Of a stretch of 31,346 nt of DNA, positions 15,077 through 23,229 are shown in pieces. The DNA is from CAIKZZ01 sp036742455 (GTDB taxonomy: Bacteria; Pseudomonadota; Gammaproteobacteria; Steroidobacterales; Steroidobacteraceae), in the NCBI GenBank assembly GCA_036742455.1, contig DAINQU010000031.1, forward strand, positions 1 through 31,346. The letters are read 5' to 3'. The position numbers were made by a program, and so were the translations under genes. The notes below the pieces were generated by a model. It had not been told where the DNA came from. It did not search any database and worked only from the letters and a program-made list of their open reading frames with translations. The stretch's first letter is position 1. Each line of letters starts with the position of its first letter.

Positions 15077-16048
15077 ATGGCGCGTTACGAACGCGTGGCA
15101 GAGATCTACGACATATTGTTGGCAGCACCCGAGCCGATGTCGCTCGCGGCGTTGTGCCGCGCGTTGGATGCGTCCAGCGCGACGGTCAAGCGATTGGTCC
15201 GATTCTTGCGCGAACAGTTGTTGGTCGCTGTCGAGTTCGATCGCGAACGCAAAGGCTATGCCATTCAAGCGTCAGCCGGCACGGCCGCGGGCCCGGTAGG
15301 CCCCGCGTACGATTCGCGTGAACTGTCTGCGCTGCTGACCGCCTACGATTTGCTCGATCAGATTCCACCGGGTCTGTTCCGCAAGGAGACTGCGCAAGCG
15401 CGGACGCGTCTGAAGCAACAGATCTATCGGCGTCCGACCGCTGCGCGGAGTGATCTTAAGGATCGGATCCGGCTCGTGATGCCCCAGAATCGGCGGGTGG
15501 ACGAGTACCGCTTCCAAGCGGTGTTGACGGCGCTGACCACCGAGAAGCGAATCAAGATTGCCTATCGCAGTCGCACGCGGAATGCGGCTCAGACGCGGGT
15601 CGTTTCCCCGCAGCGACTGACGTTCTACCGCAGTAACTGGTATCTCGCCGCGTGGTGCCACGTGCGGCGCGATCTACGCGTGTTCTCGCTAGACCGGGTT
15701 CTGAGCGCCGATCTCACGCCGATACCGGCGCACATGCTCGCGGCGAAGACACTGGATGCGCGTCTGTCGACGGGGTACGGGATTTTTGAGGGCGAAGCGG
15801 ATGCCATGGCGGTGCTCAAGTTCACCCCCGAGAGTGCGCGGTGGGTGGCGGATGAAGAATGGCACCCGCAACAGCGGCAGGAACGGCTGCCGGACGGGGG
15901 ATTGCTGATGCACATTCCCTACAGTCAGCCCACCGAACTGCGCATGGACATCCAGCGCTATGGGGCCGATGTGGAGGTGCTCGGGCCACCATCGCTCAGA
16001 ACCGCTATCGCCGACTCCCTCAAGAAGGCCGCCACGCAGTACTCTTGA
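15077..16048 (+). CDS. WYL-domain transcriptional regulator
   Basis: The 323-residue protein has an N-terminal winged helix of the HTH_11/DeoR type (about residues 1-65, MARYERVAEIYDILLAAPEPMSLAALCRALDASSATVKRLV). A WYL domain follows, with the strand SNWYLAAWC around residue 190 and a downstream arginine-rich RDLRVFSLDRV, and a WCX-like C-terminal extension completes it. WYL domains sense ligands, probably nucleic acids or nucleotides, and often regulate phage defence and DNA-damage genes. The ATG at 15077 has AGGGA seven bases upstream; an in-frame ATG at 14984 would add 31 residues unlike the family and would cut through the palindrome. The HEPN gene follows after 26 bases, so both are likely co-transcribed. 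Confidence 0.9.
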   Translation: MARYERVAEIYDILLAAPEPMSLAALCRALDASSATVKRLVRFLREQLLVAVEFDRERKGYAIQASAGTAAGPVGPAYDSRELSALLTAYDLLDQIPPGLFRKETAQARTRLKQQIYRRPTAARSDLKDRIRLVMPQNRRVDEYRFQAVLTALTTEKRIKIAYRSRTRNAAQTRVVSPQRLTFYRSNWYLAAWCHVRRDLRVFSLDRVLSADLTPIPAHMLAAKTLDARLSTGYGIFEGEADAMAVLKFTPESARWVADEEWHPQQRQERLPDGGLLMHIPYSQPTELRMDIQRYGADVEVLGPPSLRTAIADSLKKAATQYS

Positions 16049-16074
16049 GTCCGGCATACCGCGGAGGCGACGCG

Positions 16075-16731
16075 ATGGACTTGAATTACGCCGGATTGAA
16101 AGAGCGCCATCGTCGTGAGCGGGAGCGTTGGCCGGCAGCGCATTCACTGCGAGTCCATCGCAGCCTCAGTTGGTTGAAGGCGGCAGAGACTCGCCGGTCG
16201 GACAGTGACGGCCGCTTTATTTTTCTGTGGATAGCATTCAACGCCGCCTACGCCGTACAAATCGATGACGGTGGTCGACTCTCCGAACGTCTAGCGTTCC
16301 GTACCTTCCTGCGTAGACTGATCGACCGCGATCCGACGGGGCGCATCGCCAATCTAGTCTGGCAAGAATTCGGTGCCAGCATTCGCGGCCTGCTGGAAAA
16401 TCGCTATGTGTTCCAAGACTACTGGGACTTCCAAAACGGTCTCACCACGGAGGAGGAGTGGAAGCGGCGCTTCGTGAATGCGAACCGTGCCGCGAAGCGC
16501 GCGCTCGCGGCTCAACAGACCGGCTCCGTCCTCGGCATTGTGCTGTCGCGGATTTACACGTTACGCAATCAACTCGTACATGGAGGCGCGACGTGGGGCG
16601 GCGGTACGAACCGTGAGCAACTCCGGGATTGTCTCCGCTTCATGGAACATCTGGTGCCGCTGGTCATTGATGTGCTGATGGACTCCCCACACGAAATATG
16701 GGGACCGGTGGCATTCCCGGTCGTCGATTAG
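16075..16731 (+). CDS. HEPN-domain protein, possible RNase or toxin
   Basis: The 218-residue product is mostly alpha-helical and contains R164-NQLV-H169, the R-x4-H motif of HEPN ribonucleases, set in LRNQLVHGGATWGG. The N-terminal part has WIAFNAAYAV, seen in a broad family of uncharacterised proteobacterial HEPN proteins. HEPN domains occur in toxins, abortive-infection proteins and CRISPR nucleases and cut RNA as dimers. No nucleotidyltransferase (MNT) antitoxin gene is adjacent; the neighbour is a WYL regulator 26 bases upstream. The ATG at 16075 has GGAGG seven bases upstream. Its stop overlaps the stop of the convergent cyclodeaminase gene. Role in defence is inference from domain and neighbour. 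Confidence 0.75.
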   Translation: MDLNYAGLKERHRRERERWPAAHSLRVHRSLSWLKAAETRRSDSDGRFIFLWIAFNAAYAVQIDDGGRLSERLAFRTFLRRLIDRDPTGRIANLVWQEFGASIRGLLENRYVFQDYWDFQNGLTTEEEWKRRFVNANRAAKRALAAQQTGSVLGIVLSRIYTLRNQLVHGGATWGGGTNREQLRDCLRFMEHLVPLVIDVLMDSPHEIWGPVAFPVVD

Positions 16732-17672
16732 GCGGATTGAAGGCCTTCGTAGACGACGATTGCCGCGGCTAAATCCTCGAGCGCAGCACCGACCGATTTG
16801 AACAACGTGATCTCATCGGCGTGCTGACGACCCGGCGCGTCGCCTCGGCACAACTCGGCGAGTTCGTAGATCTGCTCGACCGGTAGCAAGCCGCGTTCAA
16901 TCGGTACGCGAACATCATCCGCCTCGGCGAGTACGCCGGCCCGCGTATCACACACCACGCGACTGGCCGCCACTAAGGAATCATCCGCTTCGCGCATACC
17001 CGGCCGAAAGGCACCCACCAGATCCAGATGCGTCCCTGGGCGTATCCACGCTCGTTGGAGTAGCGGTTCCGTCGACAGCGTGGCGGCACTGATCATGTCC
17101 GCTTGCGAGGCGGCCAAAGCGAGGTCCGTCACGCTGTCAGCAGGCAGGTCGGCGGCACGCAGACTGTCGGCAAGCGCGACGGCGCGTTCTGGCGAGCGGC
17201 TCCACACCGAGATGCGCGTCAACCCGGGCCGCGCGTCCCGATGTGTGATGGCCAATTCTCGAGCGATACGGCCACTGCCGATGATCAGAAGGTGCGTTGC
17301 ATTGGGCCGCGCCAAATAGCGAGCGGCAAGTGCCGACGTCGCCGCGGTTCGTCGCCCCGTGAGTTCGTCGCCGTCCATCAGGACTAGTGGGATGCCTGTT
17401 TGCGCATCGAAGAGTATGTATACAGCAGAGACAGCGGCTAAACCGTGCTGCGAATTCCCTGGAAAGACGGAGACCAACTTCGTGCCGAGGTAGCGACCAC
17501 TGCGCCAAGCAGGCATCAGCAACAAAGACCCGTCCGGTGCGTTCGGTACCGGAATCGTGTGCGCATGTCGGACCGGGGCTTTGCATCCCTCCGCGAACAT
17601 CCGTTCCAAGGCGCGTAGAAGAGGCGCTGTCGCGAGGTGCGTCCCGACCGTCGTCGCATCGATGTACTTCAT
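16728..17672 (-). CDS. Ornithine cyclodeaminase/mu-crystallin family oxidoreductase
   Basis: This family includes ornithine cyclodeaminase, alanine dehydrogenase and ketimine (pyrroline/piperideine-2-carboxylate) reductases, which use NAD(P)H. The 314-residue length is typical. Family motifs are GTKLVSVFPGN, LMDGDELTGRRTAATSALAARYLA with the substrate-binding arginine, the nucleotide loop LLIIGSGRIA, and HLDLVGAFRPGMREADD. It lacks features that would fix the substrate. A ketimine reductase role would pair logically with the nearby D-amino acid dehydrogenase-like gene. The ATG at 17672 has a poor ribosome site, and no alternative start is close. It lies 23 bases after the TSUP gene on the same strand and may be co-transcribed. 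Confidence 0.87.
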   Translation of the reverse strand: MKYIDATTVGTHLATAPLLRALERMFAEGCKAPVRHAHTIPVPNAPDGSLLLMPAWRSGRYLGTKLVSVFPGNSQHGLAAVSAVYILFDAQTGIPLVLMDGDELTGRRTAATSALAARYLARPNATHLLIIGSGRIARELAITHRDARPGLTRISVWSRSPERAVALADSLRAADLPADSVTDLALAASQADMISAATLSTEPLLQRAWIRPGTHLDLVGAFRPGMREADDSLVAASRVVCDTRAGVLAEADDVRVPIERGLLPVEQIYELAELCRGDAPGRQHADEITLFKSVGAALEDLAAAIVVYEGLQSA

Positions 17673-17695
17673 CCGTCGATCATGCCACTGCGACG

Positions 17696-18508
17696 CTACG
17701 CGCCGTACAGTATCTTCCCGCCCACCACCGCGAGCATCACGGCGAGCAATACACGCAGCCAGCGGTGGGCGATGCGCAGCGCGAGCCGAGACGCAATCAA
17801 GACGCTCGGCACCGAGCCGAGGAGGAGGAGTCCCAACACATGCAAATCGGTATGCCCGAGGGCCGCATGCCCGAGCCCCGCGACCAACGTGAGTGGGACG
17901 GCATGGGCGATGTCGGTGCCGACAATTCGATCGGTCGACAACCACGGGAACAGGTACAGCAACGCGACCGTACCGAGCGCCCCAGCGCCGACCGACGTCA
18001 GTGTGACCGCCGCGCCGACGAGAAGGCCCACCGTGACGGTGGCAACCAGCCGGCGTGGCGGAGGGTGGGCGCCCGGCTCCGGATGCGTCTGTCGCCCGCT
18101 GACCATGCGCTCGACCAACATACCGGCGGCGGTCAGGATCAGCAGGAGCCCCAAACTGAGCATGACGACACGATCCGCGTGCAGGTCCCGCCGGGCCGAT
18201 ACGGAGAGAATGGCCAGAACCGCGGCGGCCCCCGGTATGCTGCCGAGCGCCAGTCGACCGACGATGGGCCACAAGATCCGGCGCGACAGGCCGAAAGAAC
18301 CGCTCGCCACGATTTTCGTGAGCGAGGCGAAAAGAAGATCTGTACCGACGGCGACAGAGGGTGACTGGCCAAAGGCCAGCACCAAAATCGGTGTCATCAA
18401 TGACCCGCCCCCCACCCCCGTCAGGCCGACGAGCGCGCCGACGGCGGCGCCAGCAACAACGTAGAGCAGGGGGTCTGACACGCGGGAGGCTCCAGAGACC
18501 GACCCCAT
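17696..18508 (-). CDS. TSUP/TauE-SafE family permease
   Basis: TSUP proteins move sulfur or carbon oxyanions and organosulfonates across the inner membrane. The 270-residue product has about eight hydrophobic segments and the family's GLTGVGGGSLMTPIL motif at the first helix pair, with a second similar GAAVTLTSVGAGALGT in the other half, as expected for the internal duplication. The gene is divergent from cysD and separated by 110 bases. This suggests a sulfate or sulfite transport role tied to PAPS synthesis, which is inference. The ATG at 18508 is chosen because the membrane part begins soon after; the ribosome site is weak and an upstream in-frame start at 18589 exists. Confidence 0.88.
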   Translation of the reverse strand: MGSVSGASRVSDPLLYVVAGAAVGALVGLTGVGGGSLMTPILVLAFGQSPSVAVGTDLLFASLTKIVASGSFGLSRRILWPIVGRLALGSIPGAAAVLAILSVSARRDLHADRVVMLSLGLLLILTAAGMLVERMVSGRQTHPEPGAHPPPRRLVATVTVGLLVGAAVTLTSVGAGALGTVALLYLFPWLSTDRIVGTDIAHAVPLTLVAGLGHAALGHTDLHVLGLLLLGSVPSVLIASRLALRIAHRWLRVLLAVMLAVVGGKILYGA

Positions 18509-18557
18509 CAGGATGCCCGAGTCGGAGGGATCTTGGAAATGAGTAACGGTACACTGA

Positions 18558-18576
18558 CCATACCCCCGAGGTATGG
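18558..18576. promoter_or_regulatory. Palindrome between the TSUP gene and cysD
   Basis: CCATACC (18558-18564) and GGTATGG (18570-18576) are perfect arms with a five-base spacer, in the divergent intergenic region. It is a good candidate operator for one or both operons. No convincing sigma-70 pair was found beside it. Confidence 0.5.
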
Positions 18577-18618
18577 CACGCTCGGGCATTCGGCCCTTTA
18601 GAGCTTAGCCGAGGATCC

Positions 18619-19536
18619 ATGAGCGCACAGTCTCTTCCCCGCAGCACCCATTTAGATCGCCTAGAGGCGGAGAGTATCCATATCCTCCGTGAGGTCGTCG
18701 CCGAGTGCGAGCGACCGGTGATGCTCTATTCGATCGGCAAAGACAGCGCCGTGATGCTGCATCTTGCCAAAAAAGCCTTCTATCCATCGCAACTGCCGTT
18801 TCCGCTGTTGCACGTGGATACCACCTGGAAATTCAGGGATATGTATAAGCTGCGCGACACGGTCGCTGCCGACCCGGCGGTCCGACTGCTGGTGCACGTC
18901 AATCGGGCAGGGCTTGCGCGCGGCATCTCGCCGGTGACGCACGGCTCCCAAGTGCACACTGACGTGATGAAGACGGAGGGGCTGAAGCAGGCGTTGGATC
19001 AGCACGGCTTTGATGCGGCATTCGGCGGCGCCCGCCGCGACGAGGAAAAGAGTCGCTCGAAAGAACGCGTTTTTTCGTTCCGATCCGCTGCCCATCGTTG
19101 GGATCCGAAGCGACAGAGGCCCGAACTGTGGTCGCTCTACAACACGCGTAAAGCGCCCGGCGAAAGTTTTCGCGTTTTCCCGTTGTCGAATTGGACCGAA
19201 CTGGATGTCTGGCAGTACATCTATCGCGAGCAGATTCCGGTCGTTCCGCTCTACTTCGCTGCGGACAGACCGGTGGTCGAACGCTCCGGCGCGCTAATAA
19301 TGGTCGACGACGATCGTCTGCCCCTGCTACCCGGTGAAACCCCCATGCTGCGTCGGGTCCGCTTCCGAACGTTGGGTTGCTATCCACTTACCGGCGCGGT
19401 CGAGAGCACGGCGACGACTGTTGAAGCGATTATTTTGGAGATGCTGCAAGCGCGGACGTCCGAGCGCCAAGGACGACTGATCGATCACGATGGTGCGGCC
19501 TCCATGGAGCAAAAAAAGCAGGAAGGGTACTTCTGA
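18619..19536 (+). CDS. cysD: CysD, sulfate adenylyltransferase small subunit
   Basis: CysD is the PP-loop subunit that joins sulfate and ATP to adenosine 5'-phosphosulfate. The 305-residue length matches the family. Clear motifs are YSIGKDSAVMLHLA (PP-loop, about residues 37-47), FPLLHVDTTWKFRDMY, GGARRDEEKSRSKERVFSFR, WTELDVWQYI and the C-terminal RRVRFRTLGCYPLTGAVES. The stop overlaps the start of cysNC by one base (TGATG), so the two subunits are coupled. The GAGGA ribosome site lies just before the ATG. Its presence on a plasmid-like replicon, without cysH or cysIJ in view, is notable. Confidence 0.97.
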   Translation: MSAQSLPRSTHLDRLEAESIHILREVVAECERPVMLYSIGKDSAVMLHLAKKAFYPSQLPFPLLHVDTTWKFRDMYKLRDTVAADPAVRLLVHVNRAGLARGISPVTHGSQVHTDVMKTEGLKQALDQHGFDAAFGGARRDEEKSRSKERVFSFRSAAHRWDPKRQRPELWSLYNTRKAPGESFRVFPLSNWTELDVWQYIYREQIPVVPLYFAADRPVVERSGALIMVDDDRLPLLPGETPMLRRVRFRTLGCYPLTGAVESTATTVEAIILEMLQARTSERQGRLIDHDGAASMEQKKQEGYF

Positions 19537-21446
19537 TGTCGGTCTCTACCACTGCAGTGCCGAGCGCAGAACTCGAGACGTATTTGGCGGCGATCGAGCG
19601 GAAAGATCTGCTGCGTTTCATCACGTGCGGCTCCGTAGACGATGGCAAGTCCACCTTGATCGGTCGCCTGTTGTACGAGAGCCAAATGCTCTATGACGAT
19701 CAAATTGCGGCGCTAGAAGCGGATTCGCGAAAGGTCGGTACGCGAGGCAGTGAGATCGACTTCGCACTCTTGGTGGACGGTCTTGCCGCCGAGCGTGAGC
19801 AAGGCATCACGATCGACGTAGCGTATCGGTTCTTTGCTACGGAACGCCGCAAGTTCATCGTTGCCGATACGCCTGGCCACGAGCAGTACACCCGCAACAT
19901 GGCGACCGGCGCGTCAACGGCAGATTTGGCGGTGATTCTGGTCGATGCGCGCAAAGGCATCCTCGTTCAGACGCGGCGGCACAGTTACATTGTCTCGCTC
20001 CTGGGGATACGGCGAGTGGTCCTCGCCGTGAATAAAATGGACTTGGTTGGATACGACGAAGGGGTCTATACCGCCATTAATACCGCCTATCGCGAACTGG
20101 CGTCGCGACTCGGCATAGAAGACGTCGTCGCCATCCCCGTCTCCGCCGTCTGCGGTGACAACGTGGTGAGTTCATCGACAGCGATGCCGTGGTATCGCGG
20201 GCCTACGGTGCTCGGTCATCTTGAAACGGTAGACCTGGCCTCGTCGAGCACGGCATCACCGTTTCGGATGCCGGTTCAGTGGGTGAATCGTCCGACTGCG
20301 GATTTCCGCGGCTTTGCGGGCACGATCGCAAGCGGAACGGTCCGTCCGGGTGACCGTGTGCGGGTGCAACCGTCGAATCGCGAAACGGCGATCGCGCGCG
20401 TGGTCACGGCGGATGGCGATCTACCGTCGGCCACTCGCGGTCAATCGGTGACGCTGGTGTTGGCGGATGAGGTCGACGTCAGCCGTGGCGATGTGCTGAG
20501 TACCCACGACCAACCGCTTGAGTGTGCGGATCAGTTTGAGGTCACTATTATTTGGATGAGCGAGGAGCCCTTGCTGCAGGGCCGCCAATATCTGCTCAAG
20601 ACGGCCACCCGAACGGTGTACGCGACCGTTGCGCCAATCAAGTACAAGGTCAACGTTAACACCCTCGAAAAAGTCCCGACCGAGCGGCTGACACTCAATG
20701 ACGTCGGTGTGTGTGAGGTCGAATGTGATCGTGCGATCGCCTTCGCTCCCTACATGGAGGACCGCACGCTCGGCGGATTTATATTGATCGACCGCCTGAC
20801 ACACGACACGGTCGGTGCGGGGTTAGTGCATTTTGCGTTGCGTCGCTCCCAGAACATTCATTGGCAAGCGATGGATGTGGATCGTACGGTGCGCGCGTCG
20901 CTCAAGCGCCAGCGGGGTTGCGTGGTCTGGCTGACGGGACTGTCCGGGTCCGGCAAATCCACCATTGCTAATCTCGTGGACCGCCGCCTCGTGGCGATGG
21001 GGCGGCATACCTACGTGCTGGACGGCGATAACGTTCGGCACGGGCTGAACAAAGATTTAGGCTTTACCGCGCAGGATCGCGTTGAGAACATCCGGCGCGT
21101 CGCCGAGGTGGCAAAGCTGATGGCCGATGCCGGCCTTATCACGCTCGTGTCCTTTATCTCCCCGTTTCGCTCGGAGCGGGGAATGGCGCGGGATCTGATG
21201 CTGCCCGGTGAGTTCATTGAGGTGTATGTCGATGCCCCGCTCGCCGTCGCCGAGGCGCGAGACCCCAAGGGCCTGTACCGCAAGGCGCGACGCGGCGAAT
21301 TGCAGAATTTCACGGGCATTGATTCACCGTACGAAGCGCCGGAGGCGCCTGACATTTGGATCGACACGACCGCGGTGGACTCCACCACGGCTGCTGAGAA
21401 TGTCGTGGCCTATCTGGAGCAACGCGGACTACTGCAATCGCCTTGA
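19536..21446 (+). CDS. cysNC: CysN-CysC fusion: sulfate adenylyltransferase GTPase subunit and APS kinase
   Basis: The 636-residue product joins two enzymes. The N-terminal part (about residues 1-445) is the CysN GTPase with GSVDDGKSTLIGRL (about 32-45), DTPGHEQYTRNM and NKMDLVGYD, which drives APS formation by CysD. The C-terminal part (about 450-636) is APS kinase with the P-loop GLSGSGKST (about 468-476), GDNVRHGLN and the FISPFRSERG segment that carries the family's phosphorylated serine. Together with CysD it yields PAPS. The same fusion occurs as NodQ and RaxQ, where PAPS feeds sulfation rather than only assimilation. All key motifs are intact. Confidence 0.97.
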   Translation: MSVSTTAVPSAELETYLAAIERKDLLRFITCGSVDDGKSTLIGRLLYESQMLYDDQIAALEADSRKVGTRGSEIDFALLVDGLAAEREQGITIDVAYRFFATERRKFIVADTPGHEQYTRNMATGASTADLAVILVDARKGILVQTRRHSYIVSLLGIRRVVLAVNKMDLVGYDEGVYTAINTAYRELASRLGIEDVVAIPVSAVCGDNVVSSSTAMPWYRGPTVLGHLETVDLASSSTASPFRMPVQWVNRPTADFRGFAGTIASGTVRPGDRVRVQPSNRETAIARVVTADGDLPSATRGQSVTLVLADEVDVSRGDVLSTHDQPLECADQFEVTIIWMSEEPLLQGRQYLLKTATRTVYATVAPIKYKVNVNTLEKVPTERLTLNDVGVCEVECDRAIAFAPYMEDRTLGGFILIDRLTHDTVGAGLVHFALRRSQNIHWQAMDVDRTVRASLKRQRGCVVWLTGLSGSGKSTIANLVDRRLVAMGRHTYVLDGDNVRHGLNKDLGFTAQDRVENIRRVAEVAKLMADAGLITLVSFISPFRSERGMARDLMLPGEFIEVYVDAPLAVAEARDPKGLYRKARRGELQNFTGIDSPYEAPEAPDIWIDTTAVDSTTAAENVVAYLEQRGLLQSP

Positions 21447-21477
21447 TTCCTAAAAGGAATAATGACAGAGCGAAGAC

Positions 21478-21500
21478 ATGCATGAGCGCTATTCATGCAT
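21478..21500. repeat. Inverted repeat behind cysNC
   Basis: ATGCATGA (21478-21485) and TCATGCAT (21493-21500) are perfect eight-base arms with a seven-base spacer, 31 bases after the cysNC stop. It could be an operator or an RNA hairpin; no T-run follows. Confidence 0.5.
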
Positions 21501-21519
21501 AACTCGCAATAAGGTTCTT

Positions 21520-21548
21520 TTGTCGGATGCAACGGGGGCGGGTACAGT
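21520..21548 (+). promoter_or_regulatory. Candidate promoter upstream of the terminator
   Basis: TTGTCG (21520-21525) and TACAGT (21543-21548) are separated by 17 bases, each matching four of six consensus bases. Transcription would begin near 21555 and run straight into the intrinsic terminator at 21596, giving a short RNA unless read-through occurs. Confidence 0.4.
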
Positions 21549-21595
21549 TTCACCCGTGGACGACGCGCGAGCCGCGCTCCAACAGAACCCCCTCG

Positions 21596-21625
21596 GGGCG
21601 AGCAGGATGCTCGCCCTTTTTTTTT
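21596..21625 (+). terminator. Strong rho-independent terminator
   Basis: GGGCGAGC (21596-21603), loop AGGAT, GCTCGCCC (21609-21616) and nine T residues (21617-21625) form a textbook intrinsic terminator. It ends the cysD-cysNC transcript or acts as an attenuator ahead of the permease gene. Confidence 0.93.
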
Positions 21626-21666
21626 GTTCCAAGCGTCGTGGGTGCACGGGTCAATCGCAGGACAGA

Positions 21667-21711
21667 AGACGCTTGCCAGCGTCTGTACAACCTTATAAGG
21701 TTCTTGTACAG
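21667..21711. promoter_or_regulatory. Overlapping hairpin and large palindrome upstream of the NCS1 permease gene
   Basis: AGACGCT (21667-21673) and AGCGTCT (21678-21684) form a perfect hairpin. It overlaps a long palindrome, CTGTACAA (21683-21690), CCTTATAAGG (21691-21700) and TTGTACAG (21704-21711), in which the outer arms and the central ten bases are each perfect. A possible promoter (TTGCCA 21673-21678, TATAAG 21694-21699, spacer 15) lies within it. The arrangement looks like a repressor operator over a core promoter. Confidence 0.6.
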
Positions 21712-21735
21712 GTTTTGAACGGATGGAAATGAACA

Positions 21736-23229
21736 ATGTCAGCGGTAGAACGGCATGGCATAGAGCCGATCCCTGACAGCGAGCGAACGGCGACCCTGTT
21801 CGATTTTTTGCGTATTGCGTGGGGCGGTTCGAACTCCTTGGCCACCGCCGTACTGGGGGCATTCCCCATCATTTTCGGGCTGTCATTTTGGCAAGGAGTG
21901 CTCGCCTGCGTCCTTGGCGTCACCATCGGCGCCGCGATACTGGCGCCGATGGCTCTCTTTGGCGCCCTGAACGGCACCAATAACGCCGTGTCCTCCAGTG
22001 CTCACTTTGGCGTCGTCGGTCGGATCGTTGGATCCTTCTTGAGTCTCCTCACCGCCGTAGCCTTCTTTTCGATCAGCGTTTGGTCGAGCGGCGACGCTGT
22101 GGTCGGCGCGCTCGATTTCGTCGCCGGTATACACCCGAGCGAGTTTCGCTATGGCGCGGCCTACGCGGTCCTCGGCCTAGCGGTACTGGCAGTATCGGTC
22201 TACGGATTCCGATTGATGCTCTGGGTCAATAAGGTGGCGGTTCTCGCTGCCACGGCATTGTTTCTGGCCGGATTCGTGGCCTATGGGTCGTTGTTCGACG
22301 CGGGTTTTGCGGGCCAGCACCTGACGTGGGGGAGTGCAGCGTTTTGGGCGCCGTTCATTTCCGGTGTGTTGGTGGCCATGGCCAATCCGATCTCGTTCGG
22401 CGCTTTTCTGGGCGACTGGACGCGGTATCTGCCGCGGCAGACGGCCCCTAAACGCCTGATGGGCACCGCGTTTCTCTCGCAGATCTTGAGCCTGCCCCCG
22501 TTCCTCTTCGGCCTGATGACCGCGACCGTGATCGCCCGTCTCGCGCCTCAGCACCTTGAACAAGTGGATTACACCGGCGGTCTGATTGCCACTGCGCCGC
22601 ACGGGTTCGCCGTGCCCATGTTGCTCTTGGCGGTCACGAGCGGCATGTCGACAGGCACCACGTCGTTGTATGGCACCGGACTCGATTTCTCCAGCGTTTT
22701 TCCACGGCTCAGCCGCGTGAAAGCCACGCTACTCATCGGACTGATCGCGTTTGTACTGATCTTCGTCGGTCGCTTCGCCTTCAATCTCGTCGACGCCATC
22801 ACGACGTTCGTGTCGCTCATCGTGGTCACGACCGCGCCGTGGATGGTGATCATGATCGAGGGCTATTTTTTCCGCCGCGGCTATTACCTCGCGGATGCCA
22901 TGCAGGTATTTAACCGCGGCGCCGAAGGCGGAGCCTATTGGTATCGGGGTGGCTGGAACATACCGACCATGCTGGTCTGGCTCGTCTCGTCCGTTTCTGC
23001 ACTGGCTGCCGTCAATATGCCGGGTCACTACGTCGGTCCAATGGGCGCGCTGCTCGGTGACGTAGACCTCTCCATTGTGTTTGCGATTGCGGTGCCCGCG
23101 GTGCTCTACCCGCTGGCGTTGTGGATCGCGCCGGAGCCACGCGCCGTCTACGGGGCGCGCGGGCCCCGATGGGTGCCTACGATTGACGTTCCCATCGCGC
23201 CGATCACCACACGTCAGGCACCGCAATGA
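21736..23229 (+). CDS. NCS1-family nucleobase/related-compound permease
   Basis: The 497-residue protein has about twelve hydrophobic segments and clear features of the nucleobase:cation symporter-1 family. These include an N-terminal FLRIAWGGSNSLATAVLGAFPI (the family's helix 1), GALNGTNNAVSSSAHFGVVGR and NPISFGAFLGDWTRYLP. NCS1 members carry cytosine, purines, allantoin, hydantoins or thiamine precursors with Na+ or H+. The substrate is not evident. The ATG is at 21736; GGA at 21721 and GGAAA before it are weak ribosome sites. It overlaps the hydrolase gene by four bases, which points to uptake followed by hydrolysis. Confidence 0.88.
   Translation: MSAVERHGIEPIPDSERTATLFDFLRIAWGGSNSLATAVLGAFPIIFGLSFWQGVLACVLGVTIGAAILAPMALFGALNGTNNAVSSSAHFGVVGRIVGSFLSLLTAVAFFSISVWSSGDAVVGALDFVAGIHPSEFRYGAAYAVLGLAVLAVSVYGFRLMLWVNKVAVLAATALFLAGFVAYGSLFDAGFAGQHLTWGSAAFWAPFISGVLVAMANPISFGAFLGDWTRYLPRQTAPKRLMGTAFLSQILSLPPFLFGLMTATVIARLAPQHLEQVDYTGGLIATAPHGFAVPMLLLAVTSGMSTGTTSLYGTGLDFSSVFPRLSRVKATLLIGLIAFVLIFVGRFAFNLVDAITTFVSLIVVTTAPWMVIMIEGYFFRRGYYLADAMQVFNRGAEGGAYWYRGGWNIPTMLVWLVSSVSALAAVNMPGHYVGPMGALLGDVDLSIVFAIAVPAVLYPLALWIAPEPRAVYGARGPRWVPTIDVPIAPITTRQAPQ

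Noticed and set aside
16728..18647. A 639-residue leftward frame covering the cyclodeaminase gene and the TSUP gene region
   Set aside because: Only the first third from the right end of the protein (from MKYIDATTV on) looks real. The upstream part is a low-complexity arginine-rich shadow of the TSUP gene, so no fusion is claimed.
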